Both the position numbers and the translations under genes were made by a program. A stretch of 64,000 nt of DNA, taken from positions 62,001-126,000 of the forward strand of contig NZ_JANUHB010000003.1 of the NCBI RefSeq assembly GCF_024756255.1. Direction: 5' to 3'. This DNA comes from Massilia agilis. GTDB lineage: Bacteria > Pseudomonadota > Gammaproteobacteria > Burkholderiales > Burkholderiaceae_D. Shown here piece after piece: positions 53,452 through 63,990 of the stretch. Position 1 is the stretch's first letter. Each line of letters opens with the position of its first letter. Under the pieces are notes generated by a model. That model was not told the DNA's origin. It saw only the letters and a list, made by a program, of their open reading frames with translations, and ran no database searches.

Positions 53452-54406
53452 AGACGCCCTGCAGCGTTACAGCCTCAACGGAGCGACGATGGGCACGCGC
53501 TACACGGCGATCTTCTATGCGCCCGCAGGTACCGACACCGCCGCCATCGGAAGGAGCCTGTTTGCGGTGGTGGACAAGGTGGACCGGCAAATGTCGAACT
53601 GGATACCCGAGTCCGACCTGTGCCGCCTGAACGCCGCGCCCGATGACAGCTGGATTACCGTGCCCGCCGAGCTGGCGCAGGTGCTTGAGGCGGGCCTCGC
53701 GGTTGGCCGGGAATCGCATGGCGCCTTTGACATGAACGTGGGCGCGCTGGTGGATGCATGGGGTTTCGGCCCGTCGGGGCGGACCCTGCACGGCGCAGTG
53801 CCGCAGGAGCAGCCGGCCGCGCGGTCCATCGACACGCTGGAGGTGGACCGCATACGCCGCCAAGTGCGAAAGCGACGTCCGGTCAAGCTGGACCTGTGCG
53901 GTATCGCCAAGGGCTATGGCGTCGACCAGCTCGCATACTGCCTGGACCGCTGGAACATCACCCGCTACCTGGTCGGCATTGACGGCGAAATGCGCGCGCG
54001 CGGCGAAAAGCCGGGTGGCGAGCCCTGGGCAGTGGCCGTCGAGCAGCCGACCTTTGGCAAGCGCGAAGTCGCCGGCGTGATGGAGCTGAACGACGCCGCC
54101 ATTGCCACCTCCGGGGACTATCGCCATTGGGTCGAGATCGATGGCAAGCGCTACGCCCACACGATCGACCCCAGGTCGGGACAGCCATTATCGAATGGCC
54201 TCGCGGCGGTCACGGTGCTCATGCCGACCTGCATGCTGGCCGATGCCTGGGCAACGGCGCTGATGGTGCTGGGTGAGAAGGATGGCGTCGCCCTGGCCAA
54301 GGAAAAGGGCATCGATGCGCTGTTCGTGCTGCGCGAAGGTGACCAGCTGCGGGAAGTGGTGGTGGCCGGCCGCCTGCTGAGCGACGACAGCGGCGCCGCC
54401 GGTTAG
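53423..54406 (+). CDS. apbE: FAD:protein FMN transferase (ApbE)
   Basis: 327 residues. GATMGTRYTAIFY, GAFDMNVGALVDAWGFGP, VKLDLCGIAKGYGVDQLA, AIATSGDYRHWVEIDGKRYAHTIDPRSGQP and LADAWATALMVLG are the ApbE motifs for FAD and Mg binding. It transfers FMN from FAD to Ser/Thr in target proteins such as the DUF2271 partner. It overlaps the reductase gene by 29 bp, so GTG at 53435 is a possible start. Unlike most ApbE proteins it has no visible signal peptide or lipobox. Confidence 0.93.
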   Translation: MDGIVKTSSEDALQRYSLNGATMGTRYTAIFYAPAGTDTAAIGRSLFAVVDKVDRQMSNWIPESDLCRLNAAPDDSWITVPAELAQVLEAGLAVGRESHGAFDMNVGALVDAWGFGPSGRTLHGAVPQEQPAARSIDTLEVDRIRRQVRKRRPVKLDLCGIAKGYGVDQLAYCLDRWNITRYLVGIDGEMRARGEKPGGEPWAVAVEQPTFGKREVAGVMELNDAAIATSGDYRHWVEIDGKRYAHTIDPRSGQPLSNGLAAVTVLMPTCMLADAWATALMVLGEKDGVALAKEKGIDALFVLREGDQLREVVVAGRLLSDDSGAAG

Positions 54407-54410
54407 GGTA

Positions 54411-54436
54411 GCGTGGGCAGGTCGCCCTGCCCACGC
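54411..54436. repeat. Half copy of family A palindrome
   Basis: GCGTGGGCAGG (54411-54421) and CCTGCCCACGC (54426-54436) form an 11-bp stem with a four-base loop. It lies between convergent apbE and ettA and may stop transcription from either side, although no T tract follows. Confidence 0.75.
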
Positions 54437-54453
54437 GTACCAAAGGCCCGCAA

Positions 54454-56121
<1,668 letters not shown>

Positions 56122-56190
56122 TCTTTAACTTGTAGGTGAAATGAGGACGACAGGATACGACAGAATAGGCGGCACCAGCCGTTTTTCTGC

Positions 56191-57078
56191 TCAAGCCTTG
56201 TTGGCAGCGGCCGGCTGGGTACGCCTGAGCAGGCCCTCGGCGGCGAACAGCGCCAGCGCGCTCCAGATCAGCGCGAAGCCGACCAGTTTGCCGGAGTCAA
56301 AGTGCTCATGGAACATCAGCACGCCCAGCAGGAACTGCAGGGTCGGCGACAGGTATTGAAGCAGCCCCAGCACCGACAGCGGAATCTGGCGTGCGCCGGA
56401 TGCGAACAGCAGCAGCGGGATCGCGGTGGTCGGGCCGGAAGCGACCAGCAGCGCGCGCGTTAGGTCGGAGCTGGTGTTCAGGAATACGTTTTGTCCGTGC
56501 AGCGTCAGCCACACCACGTACACCAGCGCGATCGGGAACAGCACCATGGTCTCGAACGACAGCCCTTCCAGCGCGCCCAGCGCGGCAGTCTTGCGCAGCA
56601 GGCCATAGATGCCGAAGGTGGAGGCCAGCAGCAGCGCAATCCAGGGCAGCGTGCCGGCCTGCCACGTCAGCCAGGCCACGCCGAGCGCGGCAATCGCGAT
56701 CGCGCCCCATTGCTGCGGGCGCAGGCGTTCCTTCAGCAGCAGCGAGCCGAACATGATGTTGACCAGCGGGTTGATGAAGTAGCCGAGCGACGATTCGATC
56801 ACATGGCCGGTGGTGACGGCCCAAATGTAAATGCCCCAGTTGGCGGACAGGAAGAACGCGGAGGCGATAAAGCTCATCAGCACCTTCGGCTTCTTGACCA
56901 GGTTCAGCCAGCCCCACTGGCGCCGTACGGCCAGCACGATCATCAGGAACAGCAGCGACCACACCATGCGATGCGCCAGGATCTGCACCGGGGGCACCTC
57001 GCCAAGCGCGCGGAAGTACAGGGGAAACAGGCCCCAGCAGAGAAACGCCAGGGCTGCAGAAAGGATGCCGGTTTGCAT
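56191..57078 (-). CDS. rarD: EamA family transporter RarD
   Basis: 295 residues with ten predicted membrane helices. GILSAALAFLCWGLFPLYFRAL, ILAHRMVWSLLFL, ANWGIYIWAV..HVIESSLGYFINPLVN and LQYLSPTLQFLLGV are RarD-specific blocks. A member of the drug/metabolite transporter superfamily; the substrate is unknown although the original mutant name relates to chloramphenicol sensitivity. It lies upstream of ettA on the same strand, 69 bp apart. Confidence 0.95.
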   Translation of the reverse strand: MQTGILSAALAFLCWGLFPLYFRALGEVPPVQILAHRMVWSLLFLMIVLAVRRQWGWLNLVKKPKVLMSFIASAFFLSANWGIYIWAVTTGHVIESSLGYFINPLVNIMFGSLLLKERLRPQQWGAIAIAALGVAWLTWQAGTLPWIALLLASTFGIYGLLRKTAALGALEGLSFETMVLFPIALVYVVWLTLHGQNVFLNTSSDLTRALLVASGPTTAIPLLLFASGARQIPLSVLGLLQYLSPTLQFLLGVLMFHEHFDSGKLVGFALIWSALALFAAEGLLRRTQPAAANKA

Positions 57079-57178
57079 GGGAAACGTCGGTGGGTTGCAG
57101 GGACGACATTATCCCAAAATACGGCCGAGCTTGCCGGCGGCGGCCGATTGCCACCACCGCCAACAAGGTTGTTCCTGC

Positions 57179-58762
57179 CTATTTGCCGACCGCGAACAGC
57201 ATCGCATTGTTGATCGCGTACACCGTCCCGTCCGCCCCGATGGCGGTCGGTGTGTACGATTCACCCAGCCCGCTGGTCAGGCGCACCTTTTGCGACAGCG
57301 TGTTGGTCGCCAGGTCCCAGCGGTACAGCCAGCCGTCTTCGCTGTTGACCAGGATCGACTTGGTGAACGGGTCCACCGCCGCCGTGTTGATGCACCACTC
57401 GACCACGCCGCCCGGGTAGTTGGGATCGGGCGTCACGCCGAGGATGGTCAGCACTTCCTTCATCACCTGCACGCCGGGTGCGATGAAGTCGGCCTGCGCC
57501 GCGTTCGGGTCGAGCAGCGCGACCTTGTTCTTCGAGTCGCCGCTGCCGGCGCGGCCGTAGTTGTTGTATTTGGTGGTGATCAGGTACTGCGAGCTTCCCT
57601 TGTAGCCGGGCACCATCGAGGCCGGCACGATCGATGCCGTGTCGTCCCAGCCGAACGAACCCGGCGTCTTGGCCTGTGCCAGGTTGGCATTGAAGTGCAG
57701 CAGCCAGCCGCGTGCGTTGTGCTGGGCGTAGGTGGTCTCGAGCACGCCGAAGAACACGTCGCCGTCCGGGCCGACGGTGGGCGAGGCGGTGCTGTCGTCC
57801 GACACCCGTGCCGGTTGCGCGGTCTGCGGGTCGACCAGCAGCGCCTTGCTCTTGAGGGACAGCGTGGCCGCGTCCAGGGCCAGCAGGTAGCCTTTCTCCC
57901 TGGGGCCGTTGACGGCCACATACAGCGTCTTCTGGTCCTGCGACAGCGCGGGCGCGCTGTTCATCGCGGCCTTGTCGATCTCGGTGTCGCCGGTGAGCAC
58001 GGTGGCGGCAGCCCAGCTGCCCTTGCCGTCCGCGCCGATGCGCGCCACGCCGCCCTTGAGCCCCGCGGGCGCACCCGGCAGCGTGCTGAAGCCGAAATAG
58101 ATGTTGCCCTGGCTGTCCGCCGTGATCGGCGTGTTGACGAAGACGCTGGCGTCGAACGCGGCCTTGTTGGCGTCATAGGCCGCGTTGCCATAGAACGCGG
58201 CGCTTTGCGCGGTGATGCCGCCACTGTCCGGGTTGTCGCGGTACAGCACGCGCCCGCCCAGCGCCGGCACGATCATCCGGTTGGCGCTGGTGAGCGTGAC
58301 GTTGAAGCTCGGCGTCCAGCGGTGCGGCGGCATCACGTAGTCGGTTTGCATCTCCCACAGCAGCTCGCTGGTGTAGCCGATCACCGCCCGCACCATATAG
58401 CCGTCCTGGCTCAGGCGCTTGACGGGAATGAGCACGGTGTTCTTGCTGGTGATCGCTGGCGAGCCGTAATGGACCAGCAAATAGCCTTGCGGGCTGTACT
58501 GCGGGGCCATGTCCACCGCCGTACGCCAGCGGATGCGCGCCAGATCTTGGGTCGCAACCTGGGCCACGGCCGTGTGCTGCGCGTCGGCGCCGAATCCCAG
58601 CCAGGCCGGACCGTTGACCGGCGGCAGCACGACCGGCGGCGGTTCCGTCACCACCGGCGTGCCGCTGCCGCCGCCACCGCCGCCGCACGCGACCAGCAGC
58701 GCGCCCGCCAGCGCCGCCGCCGCCAGTGCGAACCTGCCGTTTGTTTTCTGGGCCAGATGCAT
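57179..58762 (-). CDS. Lipoprotein with beta-propeller-like repeats
   Basis: 527 residues. Lipobox LLVAC at about residues 22-26, followed by a Gly run and a Pro-rich linker, so it is membrane anchored. The rest shows several blade-like units: GSPAITSKNTVLIPVK, TPITADSQGNIYFGFS, APALSQDQKTLYVAVNG, ASPTVGPDGDVFFGVLE and YTPTAIGADGTVYAIN, as in PQQ-enzyme-type propellers. No catalytic motif is seen. AGGAGA precedes the ATG. It is divergent from the haem lipoprotein gene with 76 bp between starts. Confidence 0.82.
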   Translation of the reverse strand: MHLAQKTNGRFALAAAALAGALLVACGGGGGGSGTPVVTEPPPVVLPPVNGPAWLGFGADAQHTAVAQVATQDLARIRWRTAVDMAPQYSPQGYLLVHYGSPAITSKNTVLIPVKRLSQDGYMVRAVIGYTSELLWEMQTDYVMPPHRWTPSFNVTLTSANRMIVPALGGRVLYRDNPDSGGITAQSAAFYGNAAYDANKAAFDASVFVNTPITADSQGNIYFGFSTLPGAPAGLKGGVARIGADGKGSWAAATVLTGDTEIDKAAMNSAPALSQDQKTLYVAVNGPREKGYLLALDAATLSLKSKALLVDPQTAQPARVSDDSTASPTVGPDGDVFFGVLETTYAQHNARGWLLHFNANLAQAKTPGSFGWDDTASIVPASMVPGYKGSSQYLITTKYNNYGRAGSGDSKNKVALLDPNAAQADFIAPGVQVMKEVLTILGVTPDPNYPGGVVEWCINTAAVDPFTKSILVNSEDGWLYRWDLATNTLSQKVRLTSGLGESYTPTAIGADGTVYAINNAMLFAVGK

Positions 58763-58838
58763 GAGCTTCTCCTGCTGTGCCGGAAAGCTTCAAGTATGTA
58801 CTATTGCTGGGCTAAACTTGTATGAAATTGCACACCCC

Positions 58839-61034
58839 ATGGCTATTGTCCCTATCCGCATAGCATTGCTGGCGCTGCTCGTCGCCGTCGCCGGCTGCGA
58901 CAAGGACAGCCATGGCGCGGCGAGCGCACCGGCGCCGCTTGCGCACAGCGCGGCGGCGCCCGTGGCCCCCGTCGACGGCGAGCGCGCGCCCACCAGCTAT
59001 CCGATCCTGTTCGTGACCCAGGCGCCGGTCGCTACCGACGACGCGGCGCGGCTGTCGGTCTTTGCCAACCACCTGCCGGCGATGGACGCGGCGCCGCGCG
59101 GCGGCGACCTGATGCTGCGCTACCCGGACGGCAGCCTGCGCAATCTCACCCAGGAAGCGGGCCTTGGCACCGACGGCGCGCAAGGCGCCAACGCGATCGC
59201 GGTGCGCGAGCCGTCGGTGGACTGGGACGGCAAGCGCGCGCTGTTTTCGATGGTGGCCGGGGACGGGCACGCGTTCTGGCAGCTGTACGAGGTGACCGGC
59301 CTGGCCAAGGGCGAGCGCGCGCACATCGTGCGCGTGCCCGGCCAGCCGGCCAACGCCAACAACGTCTCGCCGCTGTACGCCACCGATGGCCGCGTCCTGT
59401 TTACCTCGGACCGCCCGCGCGCCGGCCTTGCGCACCTGTACCCCCAGCTGGACGAGTACGAAGCCACGCCCACCACCACCGGCATCTGGAGCCTTGACCG
59501 CGCAAGCGGCGCGCTGCGCATCCTGAACCATGCGCCCAGCGGCGCCTTCAGCCCCATCGTGGACAGCTACGCTCGGGTGGTGTTCACGCGCTGGGACCAC
59601 CTGCAGCAGGACCAGCTCGCGCAGCGCGACCGCGACGCCGCGCAAAACGGCGTGGCGCTGCCCTTCAGGTCCTTCAACTATGCCGGCGAGGCGGCTGGCG
59701 CGATTCCGCTGCCGGCGCGCACCGAGGTGTTTCCCGAGTCGCGCTCCGGCAGCCAAGGCAAATATGGCTGGGTGAACGCGTTCACCAACAACTTCTTCAC
59801 CGCCTGGCAGATGAATGAGGACGGCAGCGGCGAAGAGACCCTGAACCACGTGGGCCAGCACGAACTCGCGTTCGGCTACCTGACCCCGAGCTTTCGCGAC
59901 GACCCGGCGCTGTCCAACCGCACCGTCGACACGCTGCACGCCAACCGCACCAGCATTCGCCGCGAGGGCGGCCTGCTCCAGCTGCGCGAGGACCCGCGCC
60001 ACCCCGGCACCTACTTCGCCGTCGCCGCGCGCGACCGCGGCACCTTCGGCACCGGGCAGCTGGTGCGCCTTGGCGGCGACCCTGGCCTGAACGGCGAGCA
60101 AATGCAGGTCGATCCGGTCACGCCGGGCGACCCGGGCGACGCGCTGCCCGGCGGGCGCTTTCGCAACCCCTTGCCGCTGTCGGATGGCGCGCTGGTGGCC
60201 AGCCACACTGGCGACGAGCGGCTCGTGCCCGGCGCACCTGGCCTGTCCGGCTTGCGGCTGGTATGGCTCGAACCAGGCCCCGCGGGCCTGTACCGGGCCG
60301 GCAGGCCGCTCACCGCCGGCATCAGGAAGACCTTGCGATGGATGTCGGCGGCGGGCCCGCGCAACTGGTCGGGCGAGCTGTGGGAGCTGGAGGCGGTCGA
60401 GGTGCGGCCCCGGCCGCGGCCCACGCGCGCGCAGGCCGGGCTGGAAGCGCCGGAGCGCGCCGTGCTGGCCGAAGAACACGTCAGCGAAGAAGCGCTGCGC
60501 CGCTGGCTGGTGCGTAACGACCTTGCCCTGATCGTAACGCGCGACCAGACCAGCCGTGATCGGGCAGACTTGCAACAGCCGTTCAATTTGCGCGTGCCCG
60601 GCGGCGTGCGCACGCTGTCGACCAGCGCGCCTGGCGGCAGGGTGTACGACATCGCGCATTTCCAGCTGTTCGAGGGCGAGCAGTTGCGCGCCTATCCGGG
60701 CCGCCCCGGCCGCCGCGTGATCGCGCAGCCCATGCACACCGGACGGCTGCCGGCCAACCCCGGCGCTCCCGAGGGCAGCGTGCAGATTGCGCCTGACGGC
60801 TCCACCGCCGCGTTCGTGCCCGCGCGGCGCGCGCTGAGCTGGCAGACCACGGATCCGTCCGGCGAGCCGGTGGTGCGCGAGCGCAACTGGATCACCTTCC
60901 AGGCCGGTGAAATGCGCGTGTGCGCATCGTGCCACGGCGTCAATGTGCGCGACCAGGCAGGACGGCTGCCGCCGGTGAACAAACCCGAGGCGCTGCGGCG
61001 CTTACTTTCATGGTGGAAACAACAGTCACAGTAG
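58839..61034 (+). CDS. Mono-haem lipoprotein with hydrazine synthase alpha-like domain
   Basis: 731 residues from ATG at 58839. Signal peptide with lipobox VAGC (MAIVPIRIALLALLVAVAGC). The central region has propeller-like VLFTSDRPRAGLAHLYPQLD, ARVVFTRWDHLQQDQL, FNYAGEAAGAIPLPARTEVFPESR, WQMNEDGSGEETLNHVGQHE and GELWELEAVEV. I recognise this as the hydrazine synthase alpha middle-domain family found well outside anammox bacteria. One c-type haem motif, CASCH, is at residues 695-699. The protein is an envelope redox lipoprotein of unknown substrate. Confidence 0.85.
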   Translation: MAIVPIRIALLALLVAVAGCDKDSHGAASAPAPLAHSAAAPVAPVDGERAPTSYPILFVTQAPVATDDAARLSVFANHLPAMDAAPRGGDLMLRYPDGSLRNLTQEAGLGTDGAQGANAIAVREPSVDWDGKRALFSMVAGDGHAFWQLYEVTGLAKGERAHIVRVPGQPANANNVSPLYATDGRVLFTSDRPRAGLAHLYPQLDEYEATPTTTGIWSLDRASGALRILNHAPSGAFSPIVDSYARVVFTRWDHLQQDQLAQRDRDAAQNGVALPFRSFNYAGEAAGAIPLPARTEVFPESRSGSQGKYGWVNAFTNNFFTAWQMNEDGSGEETLNHVGQHELAFGYLTPSFRDDPALSNRTVDTLHANRTSIRREGGLLQLREDPRHPGTYFAVAARDRGTFGTGQLVRLGGDPGLNGEQMQVDPVTPGDPGDALPGGRFRNPLPLSDGALVASHTGDERLVPGAPGLSGLRLVWLEPGPAGLYRAGRPLTAGIRKTLRWMSAAGPRNWSGELWELEAVEVRPRPRPTRAQAGLEAPERAVLAEEHVSEEALRRWLVRNDLALIVTRDQTSRDRADLQQPFNLRVPGGVRTLSTSAPGGRVYDIAHFQLFEGEQLRAYPGRPGRRVIAQPMHTGRLPANPGAPEGSVQIAPDGSTAAFVPARRALSWQTTDPSGEPVVRERNWITFQAGEMRVCASCHGVNVRDQAGRLPPVNKPEALRRLLSWWKQQSQ

Positions 61035-61122
61035 GGGCATTTGCGTATTTGAAACAGCCACTTGCAAAGTTCCATAATGTGGCATATTGTGCAACGCACC
61101 AAAACGACAAGACGGTGAAATT

Positions 61123-62997
61123 TTGGCTTCGCAACACAAGAAAAGCAGCGTCGCCGCGCTGACCCTGGCGGCAGTCGGCATCGTGTACGGCGACATCGGC
61201 ACCAGCCCGCTGTACACACTCAAGACCATCTTCGATCCGGTGCATGGACTGGCACTGAACGAATTCAACCTGGTGGGCGTGATCTCCCTGATTTTCTGGG
61301 GGCTGACCATGATCGTCGCGCTCAAGTACGTGTCGCTGGTGCTGCGCGCCGACAACCGTGGCGAGGGCGGCATCATGGCGCTGATGGCGCTGGCCTTGAG
61401 CTCGGTGCGCAAATCGAGCTGGCAGTTCCCGCTGATGCTGATCGGCGTGCTGGGCGCCACCATGTTCTACGGCGACAGCGTGATCACGCCGGCAATCTCG
61501 GTGCTGGGCGCGATCGAGGGCCTGGAGGTGGCCACGCCGGCGCTGTCGCGCTACGTGGTGCCGCTCACCATCGTGGTGCTGGTGGCGCTGTATTCGGTCC
61601 AGCGCCACGGCACCGCAGGCATCGGCCGCTGGTTCGGCCCGATCATGATGATCTGGTTCGCCGCGCTGGCGATCATGGGCGTCATCAATATCGTGGCCGC
61701 GCCGCAGGTGCTTGCCGCGCTCAATCCGCTGCATGCGTTCGCGTTCCTGCTCGAGAACCGCTTCGTCGGCTTCGTCGCGCTGGGCGCGGTGGTGCTGGCG
61801 TTCACCGGCGCCGAGGCGCTGTACGCCGACATGGGCCACTTCGGCAAAAAGCCGATCCGGGTCGCCTGGTTCATGGTGGTGTTCCCGGCGCTTGCGCTCA
61901 ATTACATGGGCCAGGGCGCGCTCTTGATGGCGCAACCGGAAGCGATCGAGAACCCGTTCTTCCACCAGCTTGGCGCGTGGAGCGTGTATCCGCTGGTGGT
62001 GCTGTCCACGGTGGCGGCGGTGATCGCGTCCCAGGCCACCATCTCGGGCAGCTATTCGATGACGCGCCAGGCGATCGCGCTCGGGCTGCTGCCGCGCATG
62101 CGCGTGCTGCACACCTCGGTGAGCGAGATCGGCCAGATCTACATGCCGGCGGTGAACTGGCTGCAGTGCGGCGTGGTGCTGCTGGCGGTGATCGGCTTCG
62201 GCTCGTCGGAAAAGCTGGCTGGCGCCTACGGCATTGCCGTGACCTGCACGATGATGGCCACCACCATCCTGACCTTCTTCGTGATCCGCTACCGCTGGAG
62301 CCTGCCGCTGGTGCTGTCGCTGGGCGCGACCGCCTTCTTCATCACCATGGACATCGCGCTGGTCTCGGCCAGCAGCCTGAAGCTGTTCCACGGCGGCTGG
62401 TTCCCGCTGCTGCTGGCCACCGTGCTGTTTACCATCATGATGACCTGGAAGCGCGGCCGCGAGCTGGTGTTCGAGAACCTGCAGCAGCACGCGATCCCGC
62501 TGGACGACTTCCTGCAGTCGCTGTTCGTGGCCCCGCCGGTGCGCGTGCCCGGCACCGCCATCTTCCTGCGCGGCGAAAGCGACGGCGTGCCGCACGCGCT
62601 CTTGCACAACCTGTCGCACAACAAGGTGCTGCACGAGCGCGTGGCCTTCCTGACCGTGCACATTCGCGAAGAGCCGTTCGTGCCGCCGAGCGAGCAGGTG
62701 ACCATCATCCCGCTCGGGCACAACTGCTTCCAGCTCAACGTCTGCTACGGTTTCAAGGACGAGCCGAACATCCCCACGGTGCTGGGACTGTGCGAGCAGC
62801 AGGGCCTGAAGTTCGAGCCGATGGAGACTTCGTTCTTCATCGCGCGCCAGACCGTGATCTCGGTGCCGGGTCGCGGCATGGCGCCGTGGCGCGAGCACCT
62901 GTACATCGCCATGTCGCGCAACGCGCGCGCCGCCGCCGACTACTACCAGATCCCCGCCAACCGCGTCATCGAGCTCGGCACGCAAGTCGAGATCTGA
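61123..62997 (+). CDS. kup: KUP system potassium uptake protein
   Basis: 624 residues from a TTG start at 61123, chosen because it gives the standard N-terminus ASQHKKSSVAALTLAAVGIV followed by YGDIGTSPLYTLK, with GGTGA as a weak ribosome site. An earlier TTG at 61087 is less likely. Twelve membrane helices are followed by a cytoplasmic C-terminal domain ending VIELGTQVEI. GDSVITPAISVLGAIEGLE and FTGAEALYADMGHFGKKPIR are family motifs. It imports potassium with protons. Confidence 0.96.
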   Translation: MASQHKKSSVAALTLAAVGIVYGDIGTSPLYTLKTIFDPVHGLALNEFNLVGVISLIFWGLTMIVALKYVSLVLRADNRGEGGIMALMALALSSVRKSSWQFPLMLIGVLGATMFYGDSVITPAISVLGAIEGLEVATPALSRYVVPLTIVVLVALYSVQRHGTAGIGRWFGPIMMIWFAALAIMGVINIVAAPQVLAALNPLHAFAFLLENRFVGFVALGAVVLAFTGAEALYADMGHFGKKPIRVAWFMVVFPALALNYMGQGALLMAQPEAIENPFFHQLGAWSVYPLVVLSTVAAVIASQATISGSYSMTRQAIALGLLPRMRVLHTSVSEIGQIYMPAVNWLQCGVVLLAVIGFGSSEKLAGAYGIAVTCTMMATTILTFFVIRYRWSLPLVLSLGATAFFITMDIALVSASSLKLFHGGWFPLLLATVLFTIMMTWKRGRELVFENLQQHAIPLDDFLQSLFVAPPVRVPGTAIFLRGESDGVPHALLHNLSHNKVLHERVAFLTVHIREEPFVPPSEQVTIIPLGHNCFQLNVCYGFKDEPNIPTVLGLCEQQGLKFEPMETSFFIARQTVISVPGRGMAPWREHLYIAMSRNARAAADYYQIPANRVIELGTQVEI

Positions 62998-63008
62998 TAC
63001 AAAGGCTT

Positions 63009-63060
63009 ACAAAATCCGGACACCTCCTGCCGCCGGGCTCGGGTAGTGTGCGGATTTTGT
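63009..63060 (+). terminator. Long-loop hairpin after kup, possible terminator
   Basis: ACAAAATCCGGACAC (63009-63023) pairs with GTGTGCGGATTTTGT (63046-63060) with a single mismatch, enclosing a 22-base loop. The 3' arm includes TTTTGTT. It could end kup transcription or lie in the leader of the FKBP gene. Confidence 0.6.
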
Positions 63061-63100
63061 TCCCGGTTTTTCTTACCCTTTTTATCGCCAAGGATCGTCC

Positions 63101-63547
63101 ATGAAACTGAAGTATCCCCTGATCGCCGCCTTCGTCGCCGTGCTGGGCCTGACCGCCTGCGGCGGTGGCGGAAGCTCGTCGGGCGCCAGCTCGAGCGGCA
63201 GCACCGCCGTCGCCAGCCCCGCGCAACTGAGCTTCACCGACTCCGTGGTGGGCACCGGCACCACCGCCGCCACCGGGATGACGGTCACGGTCAAGTACAC
63301 CGGCTGGCTGTACAGCACCAGCGCGACCAACAACAAGGGGACGCAGTTCGACACCGGCACCTTCTCGTTCAAGCTGGGCACCAATTCGGTCATCCCCGGC
63401 TTCGAGCAGGGCGTGCTGGGCATGAAGGTGGGCGGCAAGCGCACCGTGCTGATCCCGTCCAGCCTGGGCTATGGCGCCTCGGGCACGTCGGGCATCCCGG
63501 GCGGTTCGGGGCTGGTGTTCGACATCGAACTGGTCAGCGCCCAGTAA
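63101..63547 (+). CDS. FKBP-type peptidyl-prolyl cis-trans isomerase lipoprotein
   Basis: 148 residues. Lipobox LTAC at residues 17-20, then a Gly/Ser linker and one FKBP domain (about 43-148): VTVKYTGWLYS, QFDTGTFSFKLGTNSVIPGFEQGVLGMKVGGKRTVLIPSSLGYG and GLVFDIELV. It acts as a folding helper anchored to the envelope. No partner gene adjoins it. Confidence 0.94.
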   Translation: MKLKYPLIAAFVAVLGLTACGGGGSSSGASSSGSTAVASPAQLSFTDSVVGTGTTAATGMTVTVKYTGWLYSTSATNNKGTQFDTGTFSFKLGTNSVIPGFEQGVLGMKVGGKRTVLIPSSLGYGASGTSGIPGGSGLVFDIELVSAQ

Positions 63548-63591
63548 GCACCGACGAGCGGGCCGGCACGACGCCGGCCGCTTCTGAACAC

Positions 63592-63990
63592 TTACCGCTC
63601 GTGCGGCAGCTTCGCAATCACCTTGATTTCGAAGTTGAACCCATAAAGCCAGGTGACGCCGACCCCGGTCAAGGCCGGGTAGGGGGCACTGCCCCAATAC
63701 TCCGGCAGCACGCTCCAGATCGCGTCCAGATTCGACGCCGGATCGACGACGAACATGGTCACGTCCACCACATCGTCGAAGGTGCAGCCGGCCGCTGCCA
63801 GGACCGCATTGAGATTGTCGAAGGCCAGCCTGACCTGTGCTTTCAGGTCGGGCTCGGGTGACCCATCCTCCCGGCTGCCGACCTGGCCCGAAACAAACAG
63901 CAAGCCGTTCGATCGGATTGCTGGAGAATACCGATTGCGCTCGTAAAGCGCCTGCCGGCCATCCGGAAAAACTGCGTCGCGTATCGTCAT
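63592..63990 (-). CDS. RidA family protein
   Basis: 132 residues. YSPAIRSNGLLFVSGQVGSR, VRLAFDNLNAVLAAAGCTFDDVVDVTMFVVD and YPALTGVGVTWL are YjgF/RidA blocks. GGAGG lies just before the ATG. RidA proteins hydrolyse reactive enamine/imine intermediates. The Arg of the RidA proper subgroup (usually in PARxxxxV) is not clear: the position reads PALTGVGV, so it may belong to another subgroup. Confidence 0.9.
   Translation of the reverse strand: MTIRDAVFPDGRQALYERNRYSPAIRSNGLLFVSGQVGSREDGSPEPDLKAQVRLAFDNLNAVLAAAGCTFDDVVDVTMFVVDPASNLDAIWSVLPEYWGSAPYPALTGVGVTWLYGFNFEIKVIAKLPHER

Noticed and set aside
54411..54436. A canonical Rho-independent terminator after apbE
   Set aside because: The stem is strong but no T tract follows on either strand, and the sequence matches family A repeat arms, so it is listed as a repeat.
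57179..61034. A hydrazine synthase locus for anammox metabolism
   Set aside because: Only an alpha-like domain with one haem motif is present; beta and gamma subunits and other anammox genes are missing, and the organism type does not fit.
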